From contig BEXV01000118.1 of assembly GCA_003118195.1 (NCBI GenBank), positions 329,046 through 393,045 on the forward strand: a DNA stretch of 64,000 bases, given 5' to 3'. Shown here in pieces: positions 1-14,697 of this stretch; position 1 is the stretch's first letter, and every line of letters begins with the position of its first letter. The translations under genes and the position numbers were made by a program. This stretch comes from Hemicentrotus pulcherrimus. Taxonomy: Eukaryota > Echinodermata > Echinoidea > Camarodonta > Strongylocentrotidae. The notes below the pieces were generated by a model. It saw nothing but the letters and a program-made list of their open reading frames with translations, was not told the DNA's origin and did no database searches.

Positions 1-3000
1 AGGAGGAAGAGAGGTGGGAATAAAGAATATGAACGATATGGGATTGTGAAGGTTGGACCTTAATACAAGGTATAGCATGTTTCTACGTTACCGGAGCATA
101 TGTATATCTGGTCAGAATTAGTAAGTTGATTGATTGATTGCATTAATGGGTGATTGTTTTGGTAATCTGACTAATTATGGGATAACAATGTTAAATGTAA
201 GGGAAATGATAAAGATGCGTCATATATCTTTAAATATCCAGGCCAATGAATATAATAGTTAGCTTTGTACTATAGCTTATTTAACAACGCCCTATTATTA
301 ATATAGGAAATAACTACATGAAAAGGATTTTTAAACAGACATCCCGAATTTCCAAGTAGTAAAAATAACTTTTAAACCCAATGTAAATATAAATAAATAT
401 CACATTCAGATCATTATGATGCCTGATGCTATATTGCTAAGACACGTCATGATCAAAATAGGCACACCATTTTCTCTGATATACCGCCTGTGATATGAAA
501 AATCCGAAAAGACCATAATATTGCAAATTTATTACAGAAATAACAAACTTGGTGTTTGTGTTTATTCGCTATCTCATTTAATGAAAATGAAAAGTGGCAG
601 AGATACTATTTCACGCATATTTTTGACTTATTTTAAGAGCTTTCTCCAAAGTATGAAGTGACAAGTATTTAGTTGACGTGGAAAGCCCATGGCCTTGCAC
701 ACTTTAATTTCTACCGTTATACCATAATGAACTGACAATAGTCATCAAAATGGCCGACCTAGGTAATTAGTATTGCCTTTGTTTCCGCAATTTTCTATCC
801 CGCTCGCATTTATAAATAGCACCATTATACATTTTTAAAGTCAGATTAATTCAAAGTTGGGATGAAGATGAAAAGTTAATTTTCACAATATGAAATTAAA
901 GAATATAAAATCAAATAACAGTCTTTTCAAACCAAAAAGTACAGGTCTACATGCGTTTATCTATATGATCGCGTTTTCAGTGTGAGGGACCTTTTACACC
1001 CCAGTCTATTAGTCTATACAATTATTTACTGTACTATGATGTCATGATAATTGAGAATGGATTTTGACAGCTTCTTTCAAAATGCAGTTTCCTCACCAAA
1101 TTGTAATATCATCTCGAATAAAAGCTCTCAATATTACTACATCTTTCAATAAGGCTCATTAGCCATGTATATACTTGGCAATCACCATATACGGATGAAC
1201 ATGATAAGGAAGATGTTTCAATTTCCTTATTTTTGTAAGCAATTTCAGGACAGTTAAACCTAATTTCTGATGTTGACGTGAAACGAATCTCCTATCGGAA
1301 GCGAGGCTTGATGGATTTGCGATTTTTATCTTTAAAAAATTCAAACAAGATTGAAGTTCCTCGTTTTGACGGTGAAAATTAGGAGGAAATGCTTAAACTC
1401 ATAGATTATTCACCGCCTGTAGGAAATTCCATTGGAAATTCTATGATCATAAATTATGCGATCATTCCATACAGTTTGATTCCTTATGACCACTTAGATT
1501 TATTTTCTTTTAATACGACCTTCCTGTTGAAAGATTTCTTCGGGACAAAAACTGAGTGCCTCAATTTATTTCATAACATAATAATAATACAAATATTTAA
1601 TTTTTACATAGCGCTTAATACAAATGTCTCTACTTTAACAACATAGGTGACATACACTTTTAAAGAGGGGGGGGGGTACAACTTTTTTTTAAAACTGCAA
1701 ATTGTCCTACTTGCAAATGAAAACGAATTATTTTTGTAAGGCCGTCACTTTTATTGGGCACTCCAATATCATCAGGGGCGGGAGAGTCGCTTGAACCCTC
1801 GGAGCCCCTGTTTATGCGGCCCTGTGTATCACTTCGCACTCATAATCCAACAAGCAACATTCACAAAACATGGATCTATTTTTATATCCATTGTAGTCAC
1901 GTGACCCGTCAGCTTTTTCTCCTTGAAATTTAGAAACAGATGCATGTATTCATTTCTCTTTTACAATAACAAAAATCGTGTCAAGTAATAATAACACATA
2001 AGTGCATATATTATTCTGCACATGACCGTGTATCATCGCCCAAGAGCATCTCCCGGAGTAAGCATTAGAGGTGACAATTTTTCTTCATTAACTAATTTCC
2101 CTTATCCCCTCCTACCCAATTAATTGTCACTCCAAAATCCACGCAAATCAAATCTATTACCATCGTTTATGCTGGAACTGTGTGACGCCGGTGTATTATA
2201 TTACTATTCCGAAAGTGCGAGTGAGGTGAGAGGAATTGAGATTTTAAAGCCCGATTGTGGTAATAAAGATTAGAAATAGTCAACACTTGGAAGCTGTTCG
2301 CAACGTTTCTTTCATGGCGTGGTGATGTGTTGTTCACATCTCGCACATCAAAGGAAACTTTTGATTTGGGATGGGATAGGTTTATCGTGAAAGGCCCTAT
2401 CTGTTCACTCCATGATAAAAATGTGAACGCATGTGTGACTGTTCCAAAATCCCTGGAAATTGGTACTTTTTCAGGCCACCCCACATTCCTTTCACGGATT
2501 ACGCAAATCTGACAAACTCCCGGTTAGTCTTTATTTAACATTTTTAAAGAGGAACTATACACGAATACATACTTTCCTCAATAGAAATTAGAGATTATGT
2601 CAAAGTTGTTCCAGTGAGTCGTTGGAAAAAATAAATCTTGGCTCGAACATCAGTTTACAAAGGCACCTTTACCGGGCAAACTATTAAGGGTACCTTTTCA
2701 AGAAATGTTCGTGAAGGAAAAAAATACCTTTGAATTATTTTCGTACTTCTCATGAAGTTGTGTTTAAAAAAAAGCACCGAACAACACTTTCTGGCGTTTT
2801 TAATGTGGGCGTCGGGGGCGGCGATTTCTTTTCGTGACCGAAGGGGACGAAATGCGAGGAACGAGGGAGCATGGTGAACGATAGGGGCGAATATGTCCGA
2901 AGAATATTATGCGAAGGAGCGCAGCGACCGAGCGAGAAGATTTTTCGCATTTGTATTAATTTAAACGCTGCACTCTTGGGTCCCCCAGAGTCTTAAAGTG

Positions 3001-6000
3001 TGTTGCAGTCTTTAGTCAGTATTTGCTATACATTTAATTTTTTTTTGCACTTTTCACATTTTCCAGGGAGGGGGGGNCTCTGTCCGCGCCTGGTGGGTGT
3101 GTAAGGATTTTGATTCATTCGCCCTCCTCTCTCAATGATGATTCAACAGGAAGCCACCCCTTCCCTTTAGCCCAAAACTGTTTAAAAAGCAAGGTCTTAT
3201 ATCACAGCATATACTCGCATAGACACAAACATCCAAGGGCCCTGTACACATCTTTTAAATTCGATTATTCGATTTAATACGCTTAAGATTACAGTTACAT
3301 TCACGGGTAAATCTTTATATATTATCCTGTGTTCTGGAAATCGAATTGCATTTCGAAACTGGCCGGATAAAAAGTGTGAATTATTATTGTGTTTTTTGGA
3401 CCAGTGATTATAGATAAACTGACGCAAACTTGCTATAAATCACATTCTCACAAAAGGACAACCCACAGCAGTTCGAGTGTTATACATATTATAGTTGGAT
3501 CACGACTATTTGCTTGATTTTTTTGAGAGCATTCGCTGCTCGTTTCTCAGCTAGGTACCATTCCCCACCACAAACATAATTGCAAATCAACTCGAGAGAA
3601 ATTTCAAAATGTTTTTGCCTGTTGAATGTATGATCGGATTACGTCATTTTTCATTGTAATGTTTACACAATCATATCAATAAATGAATAACAATGCTTTA
3701 GAATTGCCTTAAGTTGATTTTGCAGATTATCATTTATTCAGTGCAAGTTCTGTTTGATTCTGTGAAACAATTATTATTAATCACAAGATTGTTAAAATCC
3801 TTGGGCACCCGAGTGGACCTTCTTGTGTGTAAAAATACTAAATACTTTCGATTGTCATTAAGTTCAAACAATGTGATTTGTGAGGAGGCCTGTAGGATAT
3901 CTCCTACTAAGTCAGATGCATTACGCTTGTAGCGATTCGATTGTTTAGTGCTGTTTGACTGAAATCTAAGATGAATAGGAGGGGCGACCAGAGATTCATG
4001 GCGTTATAATTCATGTTTAGAATATAAACATGTTATAATTATTATTGAAAACAAGTAAAACTGTGCTGATAGCACTTTGAATGGGGATGCCTCTCAACCC
4101 CCTCTAATGACATCCTTCTTCATGCATAAGACGCTATGAACATTGTCAACATTTGTAATATTCGTGATTGTTTCATATAAATGAACTCAGCAGTAGATAT
4201 TGTCCGTTGATAGAATTACAAAATGAGTAATACAGACTTCAGACTTCTAAATCTTAGAAGTTATGAGGTAATCAAATCCCTTTTCACCAACTGTATTTCA
4301 AGTTTAAAAATCATACTCAAAGTAATAGAAATATTTTCATGAGGTGTGAATAAAACATCAATGTTTGCTTAATGCTCCCAGAAAGAGTTGTCCTCTTTAT
4401 CACGGGAAATCACCGAAGATAATAAAAGACTGGGACAATTAATGAGCGTTTGATTCTGATGTCACCTTTTCTTCGTTTAACAGTCGAAGAATGGATACTT
4501 CCAAGTTTAGACTCTAAGCAAAACGCAATTGATATCAAAGACAGAACCAGCAGTCGTTTTTGAGATGATTGAGTGTTAGTAATGTGGCGGATAGCCAAGT
4601 ATTTAAAAGGGAATTTACTTGGAGAAGCTGGGGAAAGATCGGGGAAAATTCTATTTTGGGAAAAAGCGAAGAAGAACAGTGTTTACCACCTTTCCGTCAA
4701 CGCTGTTTGCGCGTGACATTTTTGATGCGCTAGACTTACATCCTTCTCGGAGGGGCTTTACTTCTTGTCAGTAGATTCTATACATTTCTTTGACACTTCG
4801 TTGAAGTGAAACTCCTAATAAAACACTCGGGGGCATTTTGCTGGGGGTTCACGGGTGATGGACTATGGGTTTTTTTTACGAATAATTATGGGAATTGAAA
4901 CCTTTGTCTTTAAATTTTGATTTCAGAGAAGCTCATTTTATCTCGTTTTTATCTACAAATCAAACCTGTATTGCGCACCTCTTCACGACACCGCCTGGTT
5001 GTTAAGGCGCCTAAACCAATGTTCATTTCTAAAAAGATAGATAAAATGATGACAAGCGTACCTTTATGTCTATTTCTATGTATATTGTGGCAATAGAGGA
5101 ATAGACGATTACTTTCAATTGATCATGAAAATTTGCTATCTCTGGTTTTCTGTACACCACTCATTACGGATCCCTACTGGAACAATGTAGGGACAAGGCA
5201 AAGTTCTAATTATTCGACTGCAAATACATTAAAACCTAAAGTTCAATCTTTGGAAAACCGTTGATTAGATTTAATTCCAAACCAACGGTCCAATTGGCTC
5301 AACGCGCACACGAATGGAAGGGTTGTATTGAAAGCAACACATTAGCGCTCTTATAATCATGTCAGGCATTAGGGGGTTATCAAGCTAAATTCCTAATGAA
5401 GATTAATACCTACAAAGTTTCGTTTAGAACTTCGTATCTAAATATAGCTAATTTCAGAGGTACAAATATAATAATTAGCAGGCAATTTATTGAATATTCC
5501 TTGTCATATTGGTCGGGATCATTCTGAACTTGAGAAGATAACGCCCGTCATTTCCTGATAAATCCCGACCTAGATATCTTTGGAAATGGGATCAGTTTGA
5601 TTTTCATCCATTTTTTTTTAATGAAAAGGCGCGTAACATCTCTCTGGACTAATCTGGGAATGGAGGCCCAAATGCACACTACAAAAACCACGCTAATAAT
5701 GTTATGGTTCAAAACATTCACTTGCAACAATCAAACATTCAAGTGAAAAAGGAGTCGTTGAAGAAAACAGAAACAGTTATTTTAATTAACTAGATTACAT
5801 TTGTTTTCTTTCTAATTCTGTTTTGCACTATTTCTTATGGTTTGACGACACCATAGTGGCTATTCTGTTAAAATTGGAGTCATTAGGCAAGTAGAAGAGC
5901 ACCAAAATTGGGTTAAAAATACCTACTTGAGGGTAGTAATGTTTCCAACCATGTTTAGGCAAAGAAATCCCCCCCCCAAAAAAAAAAAAAAAAAAAATCT

Positions 6001-7388
6001 GTTTTTTTAAAAAGACGACCGTGATTTGGTAAAAAAAGCCCCAAAATCGGGCATTAAGTGCCCTAACGTTGGTCAGACTTGTTCTGAAATTACTATTGTG
6101 CAACTATTTGCCTACTATTTCTAGTAAATGGATGCACGGCAAATACGTAATTTGAGAAATTCTCATTGTGAAACTGTGATCATGCAGTGGCTATTCAATA
6201 TATCGTTTTAATTAACTATGACTTCAGTAGTCAAAATTCAACAGGTTAGAAAATGGACAAAAATCCCGTTCGCGCCCTTGTGCAGGGCACGTGACGAAAT
6301 TTTGTTTAAGTTTTCAGGCGTCAATTTTATATGACATCACACTTTCTGTCGTCTGTTAAAAAAATACTAAACCATGAAGAGCTTTATTTCTAGATCACCC
6401 TCATCCCAAGGCGATGACGATAACACCCGGTGCTTCCTGAAAATAATTCCACTGAATCTTTTAAACTATTTTTCTGTCATTCCACAAACTCATCCCAAAC
6501 TCGTCGATTAGACAAGGTCATTGGGACTTGATAATGTACGTTTGTCATATTGCTTCGTCTTTCTTCGAAGAAAAACAACAATAAAAATTATAGTAATCAA
6601 GTGCATATCTTGATCTTATAACCTGAATTATTTACTATTATTTAGAGAGTTCACTAAACATTAGTGAGCCGAAATATTTGAAAGGACTGATTTTATGTTG
6701 AATTAGATATAAATCATTTTGTTCAAAACAAGATACGCAAGCTTCGAAAGTTGATATTCGGGTAAATCTTGAAAGATCTTCTTGAAAGAAAATAAATTAT
6801 TCGCCATAGAAATGTTGTCAGGAAGGAGAACGCACTATCCGACTAGTTGGCGCCTTTTCTCAGTGACGTCACAGTGTGTCGTTTGTCTCAATTTGGATTA
6901 GAGAAGGAAAATAAATTTAGGGCTACCCTTCGCTGATGACTATGGTGACGTGAAGATTAAATGATTCACGACTTGCTTCAAGTTTATCCTTCTGTCACTT
7001 TTTTTTAGTTCCCTAATTCTCTTTACTCATCTTAAGCAAGGACATCGAAATCTCCTTTCCTTAGTAACGGCATTTTTGTGCTTATTCTTTCTTCTTCATT
7101 GAAATAATATACACATGTCATACATCAGCAGTTTGAAAGCGTTTACTGTAATAATTAGACTTTTAATACTTTAAATAGTATGTTGCTATTTCTTCGAACA
7201 TAATGATTCGCTCGCATGATATGATGGTATGCACGCTATGATGTGAGGGCCCAAGCGAAAACCCTTAATCCATTCTTTAAGAGAATAAAAGCTCATGTTA
7301 GGTGAGATATGCCACTAAAGGCATGTGAACATTAAACAAACTTTGTTCTGTAGTAAAATATCATAAAGTCATCAAGATCGTTTTACAT
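1..7388. other. Non-coding stretch, no gene supported
   Basis: I see no convincing exon here. Open frames are short and scattered on both strands, and none shows a recognisable domain or a splice-bounded coding look. The sequence is AT-rich with poly-A/T and poly-G runs, for example an A-run near 5970-5997 and a G-run with one unresolved base at 3077. A GC-rich patch at about 2790-2945 stands out and is noted as a finding. Confidence 0.6.
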
Positions 7389-7640
7389 TTTGGCTCATGA
7401 GAATGGGGCCATTACGCAAAATATGATGTTTCTTCTACTTGTATTTTGTAAGCAATTTCTTTGGTTTATGCTTGATCATGAAAAAGGGCCATTACGCAAA
7501 ATATGATGTTTCTTTTCTACTTGTATTGTGTAAGCACTTTATTTAGTTCATGCTTGATCATGCAAAAGGGCCATTACGCAAAATATGATGTTTCTTTACT
7601 ACTTTATTGTATAAGCACTTTATTTAGTTCATGCCTGATC
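7389..7640. repeat. ~81-bp tandem repeat, three copies plus a partial fourth
   Basis: Three successive copies carry the shared block GGGCCATTACGCAAAATATG followed by ATGTTTCTT. The block's GGCC falls at about 7407, 7487 and 7569, giving periods of 80 and 82 bp. Each copy also has the sequence TTTRGTTYATGCTTGATCATG or a close variant. A partial fourth unit ends near 7640. Copies 2 and 3 are more alike than either is to copy 1. No coding function is seen. Confidence 0.9.
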
Positions 7641-10600
7641 CCAAAGTTTTGTAAATGATATGACAAATCCCATCTTACATGAAATAAACATTTTAAAGTG
7701 AGTTCAGGTGTGGAACAAAGACTACTGGGTAACTAATTATATCACACGGGATGTAAGGTGACAGTATTCTTCCCTATAGAAGGAAGGGGGGCTATGAAGT
7801 GACCCATATAGCCACGCCCTTTCATTAACCCTCAGGAACCCCGGTATATGGTGTCAAGCAGCTTTAAAAAAACTAGGCCCGGTCAATACCACGCAGTGAT
7901 CATTTGAGAAGCCACAAAAGCAATATTCGATACGGCGGACTTATACGTAAATATCCTGTCTAACTGTGTGGCTGCTATAATTTCACTACTCCTGCTAATT
8001 TTGGAAAGTATATATTGTTTCTCGGATTAAAGACGAGTCACATTTCGGGCTTAACCAATTTTGCTTCTGACTTTGTCGGGGGCATTCAATACCGTCAATG
8101 GTAGTCATTAAAAGTGCAGAACACATACTTAAAGGTCCTGTGTCATTTCCTTTTTTGTGATTAGGGAATGAATTCAAAGTATTATGGACAGGAAAATAGT
8201 CATGGAAGTTCGTAGGCCTATTCGAATAGTTCAACCAATAAAAATTCTTTTTAAAGGTGAATTTAAAAAATGTTAACTGGCCACGGCATTTGCATTGTAT
8301 GTATACAAGACTGAGGACAAGAAAGAAATAAAAAAAGCTTTCGAACTTATTTCGTTTATTGACAGTTCCGCCTGGGAACGAAATTCACACAAAGGAACAT
8401 TACTCCCAATAAAGAATACCAAATTACAAGTAATTTTAGGATATAATATACATATATTCACGACAACATATAAAATGCATTTTTAATATATTTTTTATAC
8501 AAAGAAACATAACTTTTACATCAGTTATTTTTTTCAATGTAAGTGCGATCATGACAAACATGAGTCAGTACTAGGAGCTTCATGGCACAGTGTATCATTT
8601 AATTATATTCCATGCTGCTAGGAATAAACACAAGTCATCCAGCACACATCACGAGTATTCTATTTTCCCATATTTTTCATGACTTCCGTTGCTGTTGACC
8701 CCCCCCCCTTCATGTTGCAACTTCATGCGGTAGCAATCATGTGCTGAGGCTAGTGTCACATGAGTCATTACCCGTATCTGATAGCATCTGGTTGACCGAA
8801 CGGGGATTTTGCGTTCTGACCACTCTAAAAACCTTGCACAAATATCAATAAACGGGTCTCTATGTTTGATCTCTTATTCTCCCCCTGCTTCTCTTTTAAT
8901 AGTTTATAGACCGAGTAATTTATTATATGAAGTGTTAGGGAGCAGTCTTTAGTGACCAGAACATCCCAAGTTTTGTGACCATGCTAAGATATCCTGTCCC
9001 TTCGTTCAACTTTAACCCCCTCCCCCGTCACTTTTTAAATATCGCTAGCAGCCTGTGAAGATAAACTCACAGAGTTATATTTGATAGATATATATGACTA
9101 TATTAGAACACATGTAAAAACTTTAAAATAAAAAAGGGGGAATAACAAAAAACACTTTAAACCTCAGTTCTCGGGCTTAGATTTCAGTGGTCTCATGTGA
9201 TAGGTTGGTCATGATTCGGTCGTATGTTCTACAGTTCTAGCATTACGTTTTCCCATTAATCTTGGATAATATCTGATATGGGGAAGCCCGTATCACATTC
9301 CAGATTAAAGGGATACATGTCAAACATTGTAACAGTAGGTTGAAAAGAGATTTAATTCGAGGAATTCAAACATTCAGGTATGTATTTATACTTTTAAAAG
9401 AAATTGTCTCCTTACACTCATTCTAGCTAGGGGTAAGAGGGCGCAATACCTAAAAGTCGAATAAAATCCGCTTTGAAGATCTTATTCCTAATATAGTACT
9501 TTATTTTTGATTTCCATAGTTACTTTAACGTACACAGGTTCCTTAGATACACAGACTTTTTTTATCTAGACATACAGATTCTAATGTTTTATGTGAAAAT
9601 ACTACTATGTAAATTATGACTCGTTTTAGGAAAGAATTGTTGGTACTTCACAGTCACACCAACGGCACCGACCCCAGCCTGACTACAAACTGAACAAAGC
9701 AATTAAGTTACACTCAAAATACAAAAATCGATCGGTGTGAAATCAGTCTGGATTCGGTTTAGCGTTGTAAGTGAAGTATAACTGATTTTTTTAGGTTCTG
9801 AACAAATCCTTATTAAAGTCATTGAGGTCTGATTTCGTTTTATATATGTATTTTCATCATGTTTGGACGGGAAGAATTTGTCATATCTTTAGTTATACTA
9901 AAACGGCATGCCACCCTGTTGAGTAACCAATATTCTGCTCATTCACCTTCCGTGCATGGAATAACTAACTTGTCTGAAACTCTTTGTTTTTCTCCAGAAA
10001 CACTTTACCCTTTTCCCTTCTCCATCTCCACAAACATGACAAATGTTTGGAGATGAAGAATGGATTGTTATTGTTGTTGAATCATACAGCATGAACTGTG
10101 ATATTTTCGGGTCTTATATGAATAAATGCGAAGGTTTATGTAAAACAGCTGGTGTATAGCTTTTCATTCCGTGACGAATACCTTTGACGCAAACATGCTA
10201 AATTCGAAAGCATGTTTTTTATCCAACCAATCCCCATGCTTTAAGTATGACGTATGTATAACAATGCGTTATTTAAACATTTCAAACCAGTCATAAACTC
10301 TCTTTTTGTGAACGTTTATCCAAATCATTATTGCATCATCAAATTATTTTTGTCTGATAGGACACTATGACGAACAGACGTGATATTGTGTAAAAATTCG
10401 TAATGCATAATCTATGTGAATTTACTTTTAAAGTTTGACATCATAACATTCCATAAATTCTAGCTAGGTTTCAGCACTGTCTACATTTGTATACAATTGC
10501 AAGTTCAAACAAACTGATGCACCCTAAGTGTTCCTTCTTGAATAGACATGTTATGACATGATACATTTTGTTTCATGTTGAATCATAATCCTTAAAACAT

Positions 10601-10744
10601 GCCTCGGATTCCTCCAGACAGGGTTGATAAAGGAAGAGATTTAGTTTTCAAGACTGGTGTTTTGTTATTTTGATAAACCATTTAACTATCAGGATTCACC
10701 AATAATTTCAGGTTTTCTTCTATGGACCTTGGTTCGTTAAAAAA
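7641..10744. other. Non-coding stretch
   Basis: AT-rich DNA with no exon, RNA gene or clear mobile element that I can recognise. A short C-run lies at about 8700. The open frames at 7995-8486 and 9859-10056 have no domain content and are within what chance allows. Confidence 0.55.
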
Positions 10745-10943
10745 NNNNNNNNNNNNNNNNNNNNNNNNNNNNNNNNNNNNNNNNNNNNNNNNNNNNNNNN
10801 NNNNNNNNNNNNNNNNNNNNNNNNNNNNNNNNNNNNNNNNNNNNNNNNNNNNNNNNNNNNNNNNNNNNNNNNNNNNNNNNNNNNNNNNNNNNNNNNNNNN
10901 NNNNNNNNNNNNNNNNNNNNNNNNNNNNNNNNNNNNNNNNNNN
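10745..10943. other. Assembly gap (199 N)
   Basis: This is a run of unresolved bases followed directly by a nine-base G-run. A hard-to-sequence homopolymer probably caused the break. Open frames that seem to cross it are artefacts. Confidence 0.99.
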
Positions 10944-13900
10944 GGGGGGGGGTGGGGGAGTGCTGGAAAGGGTGTGCTCACTTCCCCTTCCCTCCCTTTA
11001 TAGGAACACGTGCCGTTTGGGGGTTACCAGGAATTGACACCTGGACAGATGAGAAAGTCTTTAGGTGCAGGAAATCAAATCAAACATCTTATTATACCCT
11101 TTCCGCTCCGATATGTTGTGCCCGCCCATTTCATGTGCCTCTCCATGTGATCCTAGCTACATTCATCATCACCCCTGCTCTTGGAAATGGCACGCAGAAA
11201 GACTCAGGGACGTCACTAAAAAGAGGGGAGGGGTGTAATTGAAGGCAGCAGTATATATTTTTCTTTTTAAAACTCTTGTTGCTGTAAGGATATTTGTTTT
11301 GACAACCCCTCCACTTTAATTCAAAATGAACAACCCTCCCCCTTCCAATACATAAACATATCAAAAAGACAAAGCGGTGTTTATAAGCCCTTACGAGTGA
11401 GTCTAGGGGACATGGACTGATGTTTAATTAAGGAAATCCCTCCATTATTTTCCGTTAACATTACACCATTCTGTATTCTATCGAATTGCTTCTGTGTAAT
11501 TCTTTTACATGTGTATTGATTGATTTAGCTGATAAACAAAATTTCATATTTTGACACACGAATACCCGTTCACAGCCTAATCAGAGGTATTTTATTTACT
11601 GGATACTGTTCAGATTAGCATGCTGACCCCAAAATGCACTTTTCCCTTGTCACAACTATTAATGGACCCCCAAACTGAGGGAGTTCTGATTAATGTTGAT
11701 TAACCTCCCGCACATTTTTAATGTGTCATTAAGTGCGTTCACTCCTTAATAGATCTCTCCTATTCTAAAAATAAATATGGCTCCTTTTTTATGCTAATAA
11801 CACAACTGTTATTAAATGCGTATCCCTTTCTTGCTTTTGGCCCCTTTATGTTTCTGCGGGGAGGAGGGGGGGAGGTTCTTAAGTTATTTACCTGAGCAGA
11901 CTGGTTACATATGGAATCAGGAGATTATGCGTTTAATTCCAACGCTTATATTCATTTCATTATGATAACATAATTTATTTCAGATTAAACATAGCCTAAT
12001 TTTAACTTAAAAATGATCCTTATAAAATGAATGTGAAATTTAATCATAAGCATTGTGTATAGCAAACAATTGACCATACGAACTTAATTGTATACCCTAA
12101 TTTCTATGATAGAAATTTAGATTATTGTTTAGGCGAGGCATCTTCTGAATTCATTGCAAAGAGCCTCCATTGCAACAGGAATTCGTAAGTACGTTCTTAG
12201 TGTGTGATTCTCGAAAATTTTGCGTCTAGAAAAATCATAACGTTACACATGTAGGAGGGTGAATGGGTGACGATGCGTATGTGTGGTAGTGTGTGTGGGT
12301 GAGTGCGTGTGGGTGCAATGGTGTGTGTAATTATCATAACATTTTTTTGCTGCAAACGCGTTTTCCCAATAAGTAAATCATCATAAAGCTCATAAATAAA
12401 ATTATCCCAATGATAATTAAGGCTTTTTAAAAAAAATAAATACCTGGCCAGCATGCCTCTACTTCATATTCGTATTTATACGGAAGTTTTCTTCTTATCG
12501 ATCGAAACGATGATAGATTATTTAGATGATATGCTTATTTCAAATGGAAGCAAAGAAAACAACGGACTGGTTCGTCAGATTTTGCGCCCTTACTTATTCT
12601 GTAACCTGTATCACCACTTCCACTTCTTCTAATCTCCGAATATCAAATCCCAAATAAGAAGTTGCCTTTCCCTTTGTATAATTTTGGATCTAGCACAGTA
12701 CCAAAATAGACCTAAATATAACGAAAAATAAAGTGATGTGTTTAAGCAAGACATAATATTTAAAACTCCGGTCTCACGCACAACAGCGGTTGATCCAGGG
12801 TCCATTTTACGCCTCCTTCCAAATCGTCCATATTAATACCTTTCCCTAAAATAATTGAAATGGGAAATGCGAGGCTGGTCTAAACTTCAATTCTAAGCCC
12901 TGTTTTACGAACAGAAGTTCACATATTAAACAAAAATATGTCATAAAACATGAGATGCCTATCAAGTGGAGCCTACTTAAAACAGAATCAACAGAAATCG
13001 AGGTCCGTCATAGAAACTATTCGAAGTCATAATTATAATTGCCATTACAACCATGAACAATGCATTCGTTACACATTGCGCGACAAAGAAGGAAATCATG
13101 TTTTGGCGATTAGCCAGTTTATAAGACCTTTATGTGAATCACATTGTACATTTCTGGTGAATTATTATCGGTCTGGAAAGCATCCAATTGATGATACATT
13201 TTCAAATCAGTTGGGAAATTGCATGTTTATCTACAGTAACCTCGGACAAATTCGTACTGTGCTACTTAACATGAAACAAACTGCTACAAATCAACAGTTT
13301 ATAATTGGTACCTCTTACTTGTGGAGTTCGTTTGGCACGCGTAACAAATGAGTATAAAACAATTTCAATTATGTGTCCACAACAGATAACATTCCCCCTA
13401 AATTGCAAGCGAGCAAAATTGTCTGTAACCTGGTTATGTTATGAAGGATGTACACTTCAGAAATTATAAGTGGGCTCGATATTTTGGACTTGCTTTGTTG
13501 CTATGTTCTCTGATATTTCTTTCCACATCTCCCCTCTTATTTTTCTTCTCTTTCTTATCTCTCCCCCCCCCCCATCCCTCACTGTCACTTATATTCTCGA
13601 TGATTAATAACGTTTCATTTCTTTCTCTGTTGCTCTTTTCGCTTTCCCACCCCTCAGGTTTTATACCTCTCTTTCTCTTCTTTTCCTCTTCTCCCCCTCT
13701 CCCTCCCGTTTGACTGCTGTTTTTAGTCTAGACTAACATGTAAGCAGCTGCATGTAAGATGTACCAGCAGATAAAAATACTTATTGACTAGGTAAAGTAC
13801 AACGGAATTATATATGTGTTATTTGTTACAATGTAGATATAAATATAATCTCCAGGAAAGGTTGATTAGTTAATCACGAACTGTCTAATTAGCACTTCTA

Positions 13901-14097
13901 AAACCACAGTAATCCTTTCGCCCCGCCCTGTTAAGAAAACGTACACACGTGGAATTAATTACAACGTCCATTCACACATCTTGTTACGTAAATGTAAATG
14001 CAAGTTCTAGACGAATGAGGTAATAGATACAGTAGTTGATTGATAGGCACACAACATCCATGCCCTCTCTGATCCTGTCCGTGTGTATAGTATATAT
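10944..14097. other. Non-coding stretch with GT-rich and CT-rich patches
   Basis: No gene is supported. About 12247-12335 is GT-rich with repeated GTGTG and GGGTG words. About 13526-13710 is a pyrimidine-rich tract with long CT and C runs. A 133-codon open frame at 12950-13351 (+) reads through unremarkable sequence with no recognisable domain, and one or more frames of that length are expected by chance in 64 kb of AT-rich DNA. Confidence 0.55.
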
Positions 14098-14697
14098 GAC
14101 ATTATCATTTGCTCAAACTTTGGCCTCAAAATTAATATTGCCAAGACAGAGGTCCAGGTCATCAGCACACAGCAGCAAGACATTAACATCAGCATAGGTG
14201 GAACCAAACTGCTACAGGTGGACACATTTCTTTAACTGGAGGTACCATCACTCAACCAGGGAAAAGCGCAGAAGACATAAAGTGGACACTGAAAAAGGAA
14301 TATGAGAATAGGCTTTTCACCTTTGAATTGATCTGCCTTTAAATAATTGGATGATACCAGACTAGATAAAAGAATGAAATACTACAATCCGGGAGACTCT
14401 AGGACTGGAAGAAACCATTCTGGACAGAATAGCCCCAAAATGACTGCGATTCTTTGGCCACTTTTGAGGATGAGACCATAACGCTACCCACATATACTCC
14501 TGACTTCTAACATTCATGGTGATAGACCCCGGGGCAGACCGGCCAAGAAAAGGGTATAATGTCAAAAGGCTGATTTTGCTACCGGATGTATAGGATCCCT
14601 AACAGAAACGACCAGAACATCACGAGATAGGAAGATCTGGCTGGAGGTCATGAAGCAGAAGCCATCCGACATTTCCCAGATGGTGTGGAAGGCTTAG
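14098..14697 (+). pseudogene. Decayed non-LTR retrotransposon, reverse transcriptase C-terminal part
   Basis: Conceptual translation gives pieces typical of the C-terminal end of LINE reverse transcriptase polyproteins. First comes FGLKINIAKTEVQVI at about 14117-14163, matching the 'GLKIN..KTE' block. Next, after a one-base frameshift near 14235, comes GGTITQPGKSAEDIK. Then LRFFGH appears near 14445, and finally a basic DRPRGRPAKKR-like segment near 14523-14555. Several frameshifts and stops separate these pieces, so the element is dead. It lacks the endonuclease and the catalytic core of the RT, as in a 5'-truncated copy. The exact clade cannot be assigned from what remains. Confidence 0.75.

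Noticed and set aside
10682..11003. Open frames running across the N gap
   Set aside because: They exist only because unresolved bases hold no stop codons.
12950..13351. 133-codon open frame, plus strand
   Set aside because: No recognisable domain, no splice context. The length is within chance for 64 kb of AT-rich sequence.
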